Positions 24,742 to 33,908 of a DNA stretch of 64,000 bases are shown in pieces. Position 1 is the stretch's first letter, and every line of letters begins with the position of its first letter. The stretch is from Lachnoclostridium sp. An14. GTDB lineage: Bacteria; Bacillota; Clostridia; Lachnospirales; Lachnospiraceae. The notes under the pieces were generated by a model. That model worked only from the letters and a program-made list of their open reading frames with translations. It did no database searches and had not been told where the DNA came from. Position numbers and translations under genes: made by a program. Location: assembly GCF_002160755.1 (NCBI RefSeq), contig NZ_NFLE01000001.1, positions 1 to 64,000 of the forward strand, read 5' to 3'.

Positions 24742-25629
24742 ATGGCAATTTTTGAAGGAGCTGGAGTAGCGTTAATTACCCCCTTTACAGAGGATGGAGC
24801 GATCAATTACCCGAAACTGGCGGAGCTGGTGGAGGAGCAGATTGCCGGCGGCATTGACGCGATCATTGCCTGCGGCACCACGGCGGAATCCGCCACGATG
24901 GATCACGAGGAGCACAACGAGGTGATCCGTTTCATCTGCGAGACGGCAAAGAAACGGGTGCCTGTCATTGCCGGCACCGGTTCCAACTGCACCCAGACGG
25001 CCATTGAGCTGTCCCAGGAGGCGGAAAAATCCGGGGCGGACGGCCTGCTGCTAGTTTCCCCCTACTACAATAAGGCCACTCAGAAGGGCCTGATCACCCA
25101 TTTCACCGCGGTGGCGGAGGCGGTGTCCCTGCCGATCCTGATGTACAACATCCAGAGCCGCACAGGGGTGAACATCGAGGCGGCTACCATGGCCTACCTC
25201 TGCAAAAACGTGAAGAACATCGTGGGCGTCAAGGAGGCCAGCGGAAATCTGTCCCAGATCGCTACCCTCATGTCCATGGCAGGGGAGTACGTGGACCTCT
25301 ACTCCGGAAATGACGACCAGATCGTCCCCATCCTCTCCCTGGGAGGAAAGGGCGTGATCTCCGTGCTGGCAAACGTGGCCCCGGGACAGACCCACCGCAT
25401 CTGCCAGTCCTATTTTGACGGAAATGTGAAGGAGAGCGCGAAACTGCAGCTGGAGGCGATCCCTCTGATTTCCGCCCTGTTCTGCGAGGTGAACCCCATC
25501 CCTGTAAAGGCGGCCATGAACCTGATGGGGAAGGAGACCGGCCCCCTGCGCCTGCCTTTGACGGAGATGGAGCCGGAGCATCAGGAGCGCTTAAAGAGAG
25601 AGCTGCAGGCCTACGGCCTTCTGGCGTAA
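24742..25629 (+). CDS. dapA: 4-hydroxy-tetrahydrodipicolinate synthase
   Basis: 295 aa. Condenses aspartate semialdehyde and pyruvate, the first step towards diaminopimelate and lysine. Class I aldolase features: ACGTTAESATM, AGTGSNCTQTAIEL, SPYYNKATQKGL with the catalytic Tyr (about 134), and the Schiff-base Lys in IVGVKEASGNL (about 162). Controlled by the L-box riboswitch upstream. AAGGAGGAAGG ribosome-binding site. dapB follows after 15 bases. Confidence 0.97.
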   Translation: MAIFEGAGVALITPFTEDGAINYPKLAELVEEQIAGGIDAIIACGTTAESATMDHEEHNEVIRFICETAKKRVPVIAGTGSNCTQTAIELSQEAEKSGADGLLLVSPYYNKATQKGLITHFTAVAEAVSLPILMYNIQSRTGVNIEAATMAYLCKNVKNIVGVKEASGNLSQIATLMSMAGEYVDLYSGNDDQIVPILSLGGKGVISVLANVAPGQTHRICQSYFDGNVKESAKLQLEAIPLISALFCEVNPIPVKAAMNLMGKETGPLRLPLTEMEPEHQERLKRELQAYGLLA

Positions 25630-25644
25630 AGGAGGAATGGACAA

Positions 25645-26400
25645 ATGGTAAATATTATTATGCACGGCTGCAACGGAGCCATGGGACAGGTGATCTCCTC
25701 CCTGGTGGAGCGGGATGAGGAGGCCAAAATCGTTGCGGGCATTGACTTAAATACAGAGGCGAAAAACGGTTATCCTGTGTTTGCCAGCCTGGAGGACTGT
25801 GACGTGGAGGCGGACGTGGTCATTGATTTTGCCTCCGCGAAGGCGGTGGACCATCTGTTAGATTACTGTGAAACCCGTCGGATGCCGGTGGTTTTATGCA
25901 CCACAGGCCTCTCTGAGGCCCAGGTGGAGCGGGTGAGCCAGGTGGCGAAGGAGACGGCAGTCCTGCGCTCCGCCAATATGTCTCTTGGCATTAATTTGCT
26001 GTTAAAGCTGGTAAAGGAGGCCGCCGCGGTGCTGGCCGCATCCGGCTTTGACATGGAGATCGTGGAAAAACACCACAACCAGAAGGTGGACGCCCCCAGC
26101 GGCACCGCCCTGGCCCTGGCGGACTCCATCAACGAGGCTATGGATCACCAGTACCACTATCAGTACGACCGCAGCGCCCGCCGGGAGAAACGGGATCCGA
26201 AGGAGATCGGCATCCAGGCCGTCCGCGGCGGCTCCATCGTAGGGGAACACGACGTGATTTTTGCCGGCCAGGACGAGGTGGTGACCTTCTCCCACACGGC
26301 GTATTCCAAGGCCATTTTTGCCAAAGGCGCCGTGGCGGCGGCCAAATTTTTAAAGGGGAAGGCCGCCGGGCTTTACGATATGTCCGACGTCATTGGATAA
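25645..26400 (+). CDS. dapB: 4-hydroxy-tetrahydrodipicolinate reductase
   Basis: 251 aa, normal length. Uses NAD(P)H to make tetrahydrodipicolinate. N-terminal Rossmann motif IIMHGCNGAMGQVI, the DFASAKAVDHLL region, and the signature FDMEIVEKHHNQKVDAPSGTALALA with the catalytic His and Lys. The end has the VRGGSIVGEHDVIFAG block. Second gene of the riboswitch-controlled operon; AAAGGAGG site. Confidence 0.97.
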   Translation: MVNIIMHGCNGAMGQVISSLVERDEEAKIVAGIDLNTEAKNGYPVFASLEDCDVEADVVIDFASAKAVDHLLDYCETRRMPVVLCTTGLSEAQVERVSQVAKETAVLRSANMSLGINLLLKLVKEAAAVLAASGFDMEIVEKHHNQKVDAPSGTALALADSINEAMDHQYHYQYDRSARREKRDPKEIGIQAVRGGSIVGEHDVIFAGQDEVVTFSHTAYSKAIFAKGAVAAAKFLKGKAAGLYDMSDVIG

Positions 26401-26467
26401 ATTTTCCAGAATATAGATTCTGCTCCTGCACATACTAACGAAAACAGGTGTGAAAGGAGTATGTATC

Positions 26468-26770
26468 ATGAAAAAGATCAAAGTATTTGCACTGTCATTT
26501 CTGCTGGCGTTTGGCATCCTGATGATGACCGGCTGCGGCAGATCCGATAACAATAATATGGGAAATACCACATCCCAGACCACCCAGGCCGGAAATACCG
26601 GCACCACCCGCTCCGGGGAGGGAGACTCCACGGAGAGCACCGGAGTGATCGACGGGATGGTAAACGACGTGGAACAAGGCGTGGACAACGCGGTGGACGA
26701 TGTGATGGGGGACCGCCAGATGAACGGTCAGGACAAATCCGCCCAGGAAACCACCACCGGAGCCCAGTAA
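26468..26770 (+). CDS. Small Ser/Thr/Asp-rich lipoprotein
   Basis: 100 aa. Lipoprotein signal: MKKIKVFALSFLLAFGILM then lipobox MTGC, with Cys at residue 23. The mature part is hydrophilic, Asn/Thr/Gly/Asp-rich (NMGNTTSQTTQAGNTG, then VDNAVDDVMGD), with no fold I recognise. Such short lipoproteins are common in Lachnospiraceae. The start follows GAAAGGAG by 8 bases. Confidence 0.75.
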   Translation: MKKIKVFALSFLLAFGILMMTGCGRSDNNNMGNTTSQTTQAGNTGTTRSGEGDSTESTGVIDGMVNDVEQGVDNAVDDVMGDRQMNGQDKSAQETTTGAQ

Positions 26771-26799
26771 GCCCTGGAAGAACCGAAGAAAACAAAAGG

Positions 26800-26834
26800 A
26801 GAGTTCAGACGATTCCGGTCTGGCTCTCTTTTTT
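26800..26834 (+). terminator. Intrinsic terminator after the lipoprotein gene
   Basis: AGAG..CAGAC-GATTCC-GGTCTG..CTCT stem followed by six or more T. Confidence 0.88.
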
Positions 26835-26893
26835 CTTGCCAAAATGGGGAAAAAGCGATACACTGTAAGAAAATGGCGGAAGGGGAGATGGCG

Positions 26894-27724
26894 ATGAAAT
26901 TAACGAAAACCATATTGGCATTTTGCCTCTGTATTTCCCTGGGAGCGGCCCAGACTGCCTTCGGGGCAGAGGGCGCCGGGGCGGCTGCGGAGACGGCGGC
27001 GACGGAGGAACAGATGGCCTGGCTGGACGCTGCCCTGGAAAAATCGGCGGCACTGGCCGACTACGACGCGGTGGGGACCATGTCCGTGACCATTTCCATG
27101 CCCGGCATGGGAATCTCCATGGGGGCGAACGCCTGGCAGCAGTTCCAGATCAAAAATGCCGGCATGGATTCTATGGAGGCCCTAAGCGTCCAGAAAATGG
27201 ACGTTCTGGGAGAGACCCAGGAGACCAGGGCTTTTTACACCGGCGGATATTACTATGGGGAGGACTACGGCTTTCCCATGAAAACGGCGATGCCGGCGGA
27301 TACAGCCCTGGAGCGGATGAGCGGGGACTTTTATTCCATGCTGCTCTGGGCATCTTCCCAGGAACCGGAAGGAGAGCTGACCGCGGAGGAACAGAGCCTT
27401 AAAACCCAGCTGGAGCAGGCGGAGGAAACCAGCACCCTGACGGTGGCCCCGGACGGGGACGGATGGGTCTACACCTATGTGTGCTCGCCGGAGTACCGCG
27501 CCCTGATCTCCGACGGGGAGACGCGCATCACCGTTCTGGCCATGCAGTACTATGTGGGGGCGGACGGCTATATCCATCGGGAGAAGATGGAGGTGCGGGG
27601 ATCAGAAGGAGAGGGCCGGGATCAGACGGATCTCATCTGCTACACGGAGGTCGTTTATCAGGCACCGGGACAGCCGGTGACCATTTCCCTGCCATCCACG
27701 GACGGCTATGAGACGTGGAATTAA
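26894..27724 (+). CDS. Secreted protein of unknown function
   Basis: 276 aa. Residues 1-25 are a Sec signal peptide ending AAQTAFGA. The rest is mixed alpha/beta with no membrane segment: an early YDAVGTMSVTISMPGMGISM strand pair, Tyr-rich YTGGYYYGEDYGFPMKT, an acidic helix near 165-185, and a C-terminal strand-rich part (VDAEGYIHREKM-like turns). The overall pattern recalls extracytoplasmic LolA/LppX-like or DUF6612 proteins, but I cannot confirm this. ATG at 26894 is chosen because AGGGGAG lies 6 bases before it and abuts the alternative ATG at 26888. Confidence 0.65.
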   Translation: MKLTKTILAFCLCISLGAAQTAFGAEGAGAAAETAATEEQMAWLDAALEKSAALADYDAVGTMSVTISMPGMGISMGANAWQQFQIKNAGMDSMEALSVQKMDVLGETQETRAFYTGGYYYGEDYGFPMKTAMPADTALERMSGDFYSMLLWASSQEPEGELTAEEQSLKTQLEQAEETSTLTVAPDGDGWVYTYVCSPEYRALISDGETRITVLAMQYYVGADGYIHREKMEVRGSEGEGRDQTDLICYTEVVYQAPGQPVTISLPSTDGYETWN

Positions 27725-27779
27725 GTTCGTTCAGTATACACACTGAAAATAGAGAAAAAGACAAAAGGAGAACACACCC

Positions 27780-28886
27780 ATGAATGAGAAAAGACTGCTG
27801 GACACGTTTTTTGAGTACGTGCAGATCAACAGCGAGACGAGAAATGAGAAGGAAATGTGCGAGCGCGTAAAGAAGGACCTGGAGGATCTGGGCCTGCGGG
27901 TGGCTGTGGATGAGATCGGGGAGAAATTCGGCTCCAACGGATTTAACGTATATGGCTATCTGGAGGGAGATCCGTCCTTAGAGCCCATTATTTTAAGCGC
28001 CCATCTGGACACGGTGGTGCCGGGCCACGCCATTAAGCCCTACGTGAAGGACGGCAGAATCTACAGCGAGACCGACACCATGATCCTGGCTGCCGACGAC
28101 AAGGCCGGCGTCAGCGCCATCATGGAGGCGGTGAAGACGGTGCTGGAGCAGAATATCAAGACCCGTCCGGTGGAAATCTTTTTCTCTGTGGGCGAGGAGT
28201 GCGGCCTTCACGGAGCCAAGAACGCGGACTACTCCAAGCTAAACGGAAAGATGGCCGTAGTCTTCGACATGGGCGGCGACATCGGAACCACCTGCTACAC
28301 CTGCCCCGGCCAGATCAATTTTGAGTTTGAGGTGTTTGGAAAGCCGGCCCACGCCGGAATTGAGCCGGAGACCGGCGTCAGCGCCATCATGGCAGCCGCC
28401 GAGGGCGTGACCAACATGAAACTGCTGCGGGTAGACGAGGAAACCACGGCCAACATCGGCGTATTTAAGGCGGAAGGCCCCACCAACATCGTCAGCAGCT
28501 ACGCCAAGGTGGTGGCGGAGGCCAGAAGCACCGACCTGGCGAAACTGGAGCAGCAGGAGAAGGACATGATCCAGGCCATGCAGGACGCCTGCGACAAGCA
28601 CGGCGCCCAGCTGAAATACACCACTGCCCGCTCCTACAACCCGTACAAGCTGACGCCGGAGGACAAGGTCTGCCAGCTGTTGGAGAAGGCCTACAAGGCT
28701 CTGGACTGTGAGATCCACTACGTCCGTTCCGGCGGCGGCTGCGACAGCAACATCCACAACGAGCACGGCATCCAGTCCGTAGGTATCGGCATCGGAATGA
28801 CCAAGGCCCATACGGGAGCGGAGAGCATCGCGGTGGAGCAGTTAAACAAGACGGCTCTGTTGGTGCTGGAGCTGATTAAGGCATAA
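27780..28886 (+). CDS. M20 family metallopeptidase (tripeptidase T-like)
   Basis: 368 aa. Zinc exopeptidase of the M20 family: SAHLDTVVPGHAIKP holds the first zinc His and catalytic Asp, ILAADDKAGVSAIMEA the bridging Asp, FSVGEECGLHGAKN the catalytic Glu-Glu pair, FDMGGDIGT a zinc ligand, and the C-terminal IGIGMTKAHTGAESI the last His. Closest by pattern to PepT-like tripeptidases. Cytoplasmic, likely in peptide scavenging. AAAAGGAGA site; monocistronic. Confidence 0.88.
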   Translation: MNEKRLLDTFFEYVQINSETRNEKEMCERVKKDLEDLGLRVAVDEIGEKFGSNGFNVYGYLEGDPSLEPIILSAHLDTVVPGHAIKPYVKDGRIYSETDTMILAADDKAGVSAIMEAVKTVLEQNIKTRPVEIFFSVGEECGLHGAKNADYSKLNGKMAVVFDMGGDIGTTCYTCPGQINFEFEVFGKPAHAGIEPETGVSAIMAAAEGVTNMKLLRVDEETTANIGVFKAEGPTNIVSSYAKVVAEARSTDLAKLEQQEKDMIQAMQDACDKHGAQLKYTTARSYNPYKLTPEDKVCQLLEKAYKALDCEIHYVRSGGGCDSNIHNEHGIQSVGIGIGMTKAHTGAESIAVEQLNKTALLVLELIKA

Positions 28887-29095
28887 AACGGGGAAAAACG
28901 GTTTCCCGGGAGTGCCGGGAAAAGGAGAGTGCCGGGAAGGTTGCCGCGTTCTGTCAGGGGCGGCAGCCTTTCCGGCCTGTGCCCCAAGTTTTTGGCAGGT
29001 GTCCGTGAGAGACGGAAAAGCCGGAAACCGGGGCCGGAAAACCGGCAGATTCCGGCGAACATGGGGATTGCGTTCCGGAGAGAGAAGGGACGCAG

Positions 29096-29497
29096 ATGGA
29101 GAGAGGCTGGAACGGGAAAAAGCAGGTTCCGGAAGGAAATGCGTCAAACCGCCTCCCGCTAAAACGCCGGTGGAAGGACAGGCGGAAAAAGCCGTGGCGG
29201 AAAGGAAACCGGCTGCGCTTAGCTTACGGGAGCCAGGATCGGGCAGCTGCCGGCCGCGGCCGTTTCACAAACCGGGCGGTGCGGCGGGTGTGCCTTCTTC
29301 TTTTGGCCGCGGAGCTGGCCTGGGGAGCGTGGCAGCAGGGCATCCCCCTGATCTGGAAACGGGAGGTCTCCTGGGTGCGGGAAGTCCCCGGAGATGCCGG
29401 AGAAGGAGCGGCCGGAAGGCGGTGGTTTGGCTTTGGGGCCGACTGGAAGGACGGCTCCCTCTATTTCTTCCACGGGGAGGAGGAGGTTGTGAAGTGA
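29096..29497 (+). CDS. Small, very basic membrane protein (doubtful gene)
   Basis: 133 aa. The N-terminal 65 residues are extremely Arg/Lys-rich. One membrane helix follows (VCLLLLAAELAWGAW, about residues 66-82), then a Trp-rich tail ending DGSLYFFHGEEEVVK. AGAAGGGA lies 6 bases before the ATG. A different-frame reading (from 28912) overlaps it, and codon composition does not decide clearly. It is kept because of the ribosome-binding site and the clean helix. The surrounding 28887-29095 stretch holds nothing else that I can support. Confidence 0.35.
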   Translation: MERGWNGKKQVPEGNASNRLPLKRRWKDRRKKPWRKGNRLRLAYGSQDRAAAGRGRFTNRAVRRVCLLLLAAELAWGAWQQGIPLIWKREVSWVREVPGDAGEGAAGRRWFGFGADWKDGSLYFFHGEEEVVK

Positions 29498-29538
29498 GCG
29501 TCATAGACACTCATTAGCATATTTAATGACTGGAAAAC

Positions 29539-29567
29539 TTGCTTTTACCGGATTGTAGCATTATAAT
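29539..29567 (+). promoter_or_regulatory. Promoter for purC
   Basis: TTGCTT, a 17-bp spacer and TATAAT, 67 bases upstream of the purC start. The leader is AT-rich. I see no purine riboswitch in it. Confidence 0.65.
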
Positions 29568-29633
29568 TTCTACTGAAACGAGAGGTTTTTATATTAAAAT
29601 CTTATAAATCTTAGAAAAGGACAGGTGGTACCG

Positions 29634-30341
29634 ATGGAAAAAAAGGAATTACTGTATGAGGGAAAGGCAAAGAAGGTCTACACGACGGAGGATCCGGATG
29701 TACTGATCGTAGACTATAAGGACGACGCGACGGCGTTCAACGGCTTAAAGAAGGGCACCATCGTGGGCAAGGGCGCGATCAACAACCGCATGACCAACCA
29801 CATTTTCAAGATTTTGGAGACCAAGGGCGTGCCCACCCACTACGTGGAGGAGTTAAGCGACAGAGAGACGGCTGTGAAGAAGGTAGAGATCGTTCCCTTA
29901 GAGGTGATCATCCGCAATTTCTCCGCCGGCAGTTTCGCGAAGAAGATGGGCATGGAGGAAGGAATTAAGTTCAAACAGCCCACTCTGGAGTTCAGCTACA
30001 AAAACGACGACCTGGGAGATCCCTTTATCAATAAATACTACGCCCTGGCCCTGGGACTGGCCACGGAGGAGGAGATTGCCGCCATCGAGAAGTACGCCTT
30101 CATCGTAAATGACGTGATGAGAGAGTATTTCGACAGCCTGGGCATCGAGCTCATCGACTTTAAGATTGAGTTTGGCCGTTTCCACGGACAGATCATCCTG
30201 GCGGACGAGGTTTCCCCGGATACCTGCCGCCTGTGGGACAAGGAAACTCACGAGAAATTGGACAAGGACCGTTTCCGCAGAGACTTAGGAAACGTGGAGG
30301 ACGCTTATCAGGAGGTGTTCCGCCGTCTGGGAATCCACTGA
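29634..30341 (+). CDS. purC: SAICAR synthetase
   Basis: 235 aa. Joins aspartate to CAIR in purine synthesis. Begins [20 protein letters not shown], then [25 protein letters not shown], and the family signatures [20 protein letters not shown] and [32 protein letters not shown] at 29634 is chosen, 5 bases after AGGTGG. It is followed by purB, which has its own promoter, so the genes are adjacent but not strictly one operon. Confidence 0.96.
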   Translation: MEKKELLYEGKAKKVYTTEDPDVLIVDYKDDATAFNGLKKGTIVGKGAINNRMTNHIFKILETKGVPTHYVEELSDRETAVKKVEIVPLEVIIRNFSAGSFAKKMGMEEGIKFKQPTLEFSYKNDDLGDPFINKYYALALGLATEEEIAAIEKYAFIVNDVMREYFDSLGIELIDFKIEFGRFHGQIILADEVSPDTCRLWDKETHEKLDKDRFRRDLGNVEDAYQEVFRRLGIH

Positions 30342-30462
30342 TTGACATTCCTTACCGGATTCGATATGATAGAATCAAGCCGCCTAAATTGCAGGCGGAT
30401 GCCAAGAATTACCCACAGGGCAACTGCTCTGTGGGTAACGTGATTATAATGCGGAGGATGCT
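30342..30462 (+). promoter_or_regulatory. purB promoter and hairpin-rich leader
   Basis: TTGACA (30342-30347), 17-bp spacer, TATGAT (30365-30370). The leader then holds two hairpins: CCGCCT/AGGCGG at about 30380-30398, and a perfect 10-bp stem TTACCCACAG / CTGTGGGTAA at 30409-30438. The second has no T-run, so it is not a standard terminator. It ends 24 bases before the purB start and could affect translation or mRNA stability. Confidence 0.65.
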
Positions 30463-31893
30463 ATGAACGACAGATACGTAAGCCCGCTTTCCGAGCGGTA
30501 TGCAAGCAGAGAGATGCAGTACATTTTCTCACCGGATATGAAGTTTAAGACCTGGAGACGGCTGTGGATTGCCCTGGCGGAGACGGAGAAGGAGCTGGGA
30601 CTCCCCATCACCCAGGAGCAGATCGACGAGCTGAAGGCCCACGCGGAGGAGATCAACTACGAGGTGGCAAAGGAGCGGGAGCGCATGGTGCGCCACGATG
30701 TGATGAGCCATGTGTACGCCTACGGCCAGCAGTGCCCGAAGGCCAAGGGGATCATCCATCTGGGAGCCACCTCCTGCTACGTGGGAGATAATACGGACAT
30801 CATCATCATGCGGGAAGCCCTTCTTCTGGTGCGGAAGAAACTGCTGAACGTGATGGCGGAGCTGGCAAAATTTGCGGATGCCTATAAAAACCAGCCCACC
30901 CTGGCGTTCACCCATTTCCAGCCGGCCCAGCCCACCACCGTGGGAAAGCGGGCCACCCTGTGGCTGCAGGAGCTGTGTCTGGATCTGGAGGACCTGGATC
31001 ACGTGTTAGGCTCCTTAAAACTGTTAGGCTCCAAGGGAACCACCGGCACTCAGGCCAGCTTTTTGGAGCTTTTTGACGGGGATCATGAGAAATGCCGCCA
31101 GGCGGACGCCATGATCGCGGAGAAAATGGGATTTTCTTCCTGTTATCCCGTATCCGGCCAGACCTATTCCAGAAAGGTGGACACCCGGGTGATCAACGTG
31201 CTGGCCGGCATCGCCCAGAGCGCCCACAAGTTTTCCAATGACATCCGCCTGCTTCAGCATTTAAAAGAGGTGGAGGAGCCCTTTGAGAAGACCCAGATCG
31301 GTTCTTCCGCCATGGCCTACAAGCGCAACCCCATGCGCAGCGAGCGCATCGCCTCCCTGTCCAACTATGTGATGGCGGACGTGATCAACCCCATGCTGGT
31401 GGCCTCCACCCAGTGGTTTGAGCGCACCCTGGACGACTCGGCCAACAAGCGTCTGAGCGTGCCGGAGGGCTTTCTGGCAGTGGACGGCATCCTGGACCTC
31501 TACTTAAACGTGGTGGACGGCCTGGTGGTGTACCCGAAGGTGATCGAGAAACACATGATGGCGGAGCTGCCCTTTATGGCCACGGAGAACATTATGATGG
31601 ACGCGGTAAAGGCCGGCGGAGACCGTCAGGAGCTGCACGAGCGGATCCGTACCCTGTCCATGGAGGCCGGGCGCAACGTAAAGGAGCAGGGCCTGGACAA
31701 CAACCTGCTGGAGCTGATCGCCGCTGACCCCGCCTTCGGCCTCTCCTTAGAGGAGCTTAAGAAGGCCATGGAGCCGTCCCGCTACGTGGGCCGCGCCCCG
31801 AAACAGGTGGAGGAATTCCTCACCGAGGTGGTAAATCCCATCCTGGAGGCAAATAAAGACGAGCTGGGACTGAAGGCGGAGATCAACGTCTGA
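30463..31893 (+). CDS. purB: Adenylosuccinate lyase
   Basis: 476 aa. Acts twice in purine synthesis, splitting SAICAR and adenylosuccinate to release fumarate. Fumarase/lyase superfamily motifs: RHDVMSHVYAYGQQCPKAKGIIHLGATSCYVGDNTD, AFTHFQPAQPTTVGKRA, the flexible catalytic loop signature IGSSAMAYKRNPMRSERI, and the conserved DDSANKRLSVPEGF. It belongs to the animal-like longer clade of PurB (about 475 aa) found in many Clostridia. GCGGAGGA ribosome-binding site. Confidence 0.97.
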   Translation: MNDRYVSPLSERYASREMQYIFSPDMKFKTWRRLWIALAETEKELGLPITQEQIDELKAHAEEINYEVAKERERMVRHDVMSHVYAYGQQCPKAKGIIHLGATSCYVGDNTDIIIMREALLLVRKKLLNVMAELAKFADAYKNQPTLAFTHFQPAQPTTVGKRATLWLQELCLDLEDLDHVLGSLKLLGSKGTTGTQASFLELFDGDHEKCRQADAMIAEKMGFSSCYPVSGQTYSRKVDTRVINVLAGIAQSAHKFSNDIRLLQHLKEVEEPFEKTQIGSSAMAYKRNPMRSERIASLSNYVMADVINPMLVASTQWFERTLDDSANKRLSVPEGFLAVDGILDLYLNVVDGLVVYPKVIEKHMMAELPFMATENIMMDAVKAGGDRQELHERIRTLSMEAGRNVKEQGLDNNLLELIAADPAFGLSLEELKKAMEPSRYVGRAPKQVEEFLTEVVNPILEANKDELGLKAEINV

Positions 31894-31990
31894 CGTTAAA
31901 AAGAGGATGTTCCATCCCATTAGCAAAATACAACATAAAATCATCTGTCACAGACCGGCCGCCGGCGTTTTTGCCTGGCGGCCAGAAGGA

Positions 31991-32038
31991 GCCGGCAGCT
32001 TTCCAAAATGGAGGGCCGCCGGCTTTCGCTTTGTTTTC
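31991..32038 (+). terminator. Probable terminator after purB
   Basis: GCCGGC...TCC / GGA...GCCGGC stem followed by TTTCGCTTTGTTTTCC. A GGCCGCC/GGCGGCC inverted repeat at about 31957-31983 lies just before it. Confidence 0.6.
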
Positions 32039-32163
32039 CTGCTACGAGAAAAGGAGTTCCCATGACACAAAAGCATCCTGCCGGTGGCGCGCTCCCCGGG
32101 GAGGGATATGGCTGCCGGCGCAGCCGCGCTCCGGCGCGAGTGTGCGCTTGGCGCACACTTTAT
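32038..32163 (-). repeat. Dispersed palindromic element A+B, copy 4
   Basis: Reverse orientation. A worn B part (TACGAGAAAAGGAGTTCCC...ATGACACAAAAGC), then GGTGGCGCGC, the GGCTGCCGGCGCAGCC stem, the GCGCTCCGGCGCG core, and the terminal perfect stem GTGTGCGC-TTG-GCGCACAC followed by TTTATATT. On the + strand this final stem looks like an intrinsic terminator. Together with 31894-32037 it fills the purB to transporter gap; no gene is seen. Confidence 0.75.
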
Positions 32164-32232
32164 ATTGAAAAATCTGCCATTTTATGACAATATATAAGAG
32201 AGACTACATTTGAAACGAAAGGAACTGACAAC

Positions 32233-33129
32233 ATGAAAAAACTGATGCTTTTACTGCCCGTTCTCTCCGGAGTGCTCTGGGGGAGCGCGGGGGTGTTTGT
32301 GCGGGATTTGACAGCCATGGGAATGGACGACTACACCCTCCTTTCCTCCAGGATGATGACGGCGGTGGCCGTGATATTCGCGGGAATTTTCCTGTTTCAG
32401 CGGAAACTCCTCAAGATCCGACTGAAGGATCTGTGGATCTTTGTGGGCGGAGGCACCCTGGGAATGCTGGGCTTAAGCTTTTGCTACAACATCGCCATCG
32501 GTCAGCTCACCCTGTCCCTGGCGGCGGTGCTTTTGAGCCTGTCCCCCGTGTTCGTGCTGGTGTTGGCGGCCTTCCTCTTTGGGGAGAAGGTCACCAGCCG
32601 CAAGGTGATCTGCATGGTGGTGGCCCTCACCGGCTGCGCCCTGGCCAGCGGAGTGCTGGAGAGCGCCTCCGGGATGAAATGGACGGTGCCCGGCATTTTA
32701 ATCGGCGGGCTGGGAGCCTTCTGCTACGCTCTCTACAGCATTTTCACAAAGGTGGCCATGGAGCGGGGATACCACGCCTTCACCATCATCCTCTACTGCA
32801 TCGCTGTGGCGGCCCTGGTGCTTTTGCCTTTTACGGACTGGGCCTGTCTGGGACGGATCCTGTCCGGCGGCGGCGTGGGGATCTGGGTGTATCTGCTGTT
32901 TCACGCCCTCTGTACCTCTGTGCTGCCCTACGTGTTCTATACGGTCAGCTTAAACTACGTGGAGGCAGGAAAGGCCTCGATCCTGGCGGCCTGCGAGCCG
33001 GTGGCCGCTATGGTGTTCGGCATCCTGTTCTTCCGTGAAATGCCCACGGCCCTGTCCCTGGTGGGCCTGTTTGTCACTGTGGCGGCTCTGGTGGTGTTAG
33101 GACTTCCGGAAAAGGGGGAGAATGAATGA
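32233..33129 (+). CDS. EamA/DMT-superfamily transporter
   Basis: 298 aa, ten predicted membrane helices in two EamA repeats, beginning LLPVLSGVLWGSAGVFVRDL. The second repeat begins near residue 154 (GILIGGLGAFCYALYSIFTKVAMERG). Ends LSLVGLFVTVAALVVLGL. Family members export amino acids, nucleosides or other metabolites. The substrate is unknown. Its stop overlaps the next start (ATGA), so the three genes to 34828 are translationally coupled. GAAAGGA site. Confidence 0.88.
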   Translation: MKKLMLLLPVLSGVLWGSAGVFVRDLTAMGMDDYTLLSSRMMTAVAVIFAGIFLFQRKLLKIRLKDLWIFVGGGTLGMLGLSFCYNIAIGQLTLSLAAVLLSLSPVFVLVLAAFLFGEKVTSRKVICMVVALTGCALASGVLESASGMKWTVPGILIGGLGAFCYALYSIFTKVAMERGYHAFTIILYCIAVAALVLLPFTDWACLGRILSGGGVGIWVYLLFHALCTSVLPYVFYTVSLNYVEAGKASILAACEPVAAMVFGILFFREMPTALSLVGLFVTVAALVVLGLPEKGENE

Positions 33130-33908
33130 AAAAACCCGTGAAAATCGGGATCGCTGTATTGGTAGGATTGTTGGGACTAGCGGCGGCCTATGGCCTGGAC
33201 CAGGCGAGGAATCGGAGAGCGCTTTCCTTTCAGCGGGCGGAGCTCACGGAAAAGGAGCTGGAAACCCTGGAGGGGTCCGTCTGGAAACAGGCCTGGAGCT
33301 ACCAGACGGACGGGACCGGCGCCTACGTCTATGTGACCCTGGAGCAGTATGAGGACGGCTTTCTCACCACCAGCCTGTGGGGAGCACCTCTGACGGAGAA
33401 TAAGGGCCGTCTCCTTTTAGGACTGACGGAGAAAGAGGCCATCGCCTCCCTTCCGGACGGCACCACAGGCCGCCTGGAAATTCAAACCGTGACGGAGGCG
33501 GAGGAGAGCTGGGGCGCCGGCATCCTGGCCCAGGATCAGGAGGAGATTGCCTACAACCGGAAAATCCCCCTGGCGATGATCGGGTATGGCGGAGAGGACG
33601 GCCATGTGAGCTTTCCCTCCTACCCGGTGTCCTATTACGACCTGCCGGAGCTGGCGGGGGAGAGCGGAAAGGTGACGGTGGTCACGGCGGTGTTTACAGA
33701 CTTTGAGCCGTCGGAGGGGCTGGTCTCCTACAACTGGCAGGTGCGGGATGGATCCAGCCTGTCCCAGGAGACGAAAAACTGGCTGGAGGCGTACAACCGC
33801 CTGCCCCTTTCCGGCCAGATGGCGTTAAGCTCCGTACCCAGGGAATTCTATGAGGAAACGGGGGCGCAGGCGATGGAGACAGAGGCGATGGAGACAGAAC
33901 AGCCATGA
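33126..33908 (+). CDS. Membrane-anchored protein of unknown function
   Basis: 260 aa. One N-terminal helix (IGIAVLVGLLGLAAAYGL, residues 6-24) acts as anchor or uncleaved signal. The rest is a soluble, acidic, strand-rich domain outside the membrane. No family recognised. The C-terminal 12 residues contain a near-exact repeat (AMETEAMETEQP) made by a tandem 12-bp duplication. Coupled by ATGA overlaps to the transporter before it and the LysR regulator after it, implying a shared role. Confidence 0.65.
   Translation: MKKPVKIGIAVLVGLLGLAAAYGLDQARNRRALSFQRAELTEKELETLEGSVWKQAWSYQTDGTGAYVYVTLEQYEDGFLTTSLWGAPLTENKGRLLLGLTEKEAIASLPDGTTGRLEIQTVTEAEESWGAGILAQDQEEIAYNRKIPLAMIGYGGEDGHVSFPSYPVSYYDLPELAGESGKVTVVTAVFTDFEPSEGLVSYNWQVRDGSSLSQETKNWLEAYNRLPLSGQMALSSVPREFYEETGAQAMETEAMETEQP

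Noticed and set aside
28912-29517. 201-codon open frame in the gap after the M20 peptidase
   Set aside because: Composition is Arg/Gly/Pro-rich without hydrophobic pattern or domain, and it lacks a convincing ribosome-binding site. The overlapping frame from 29096 is slightly better, though still weak.
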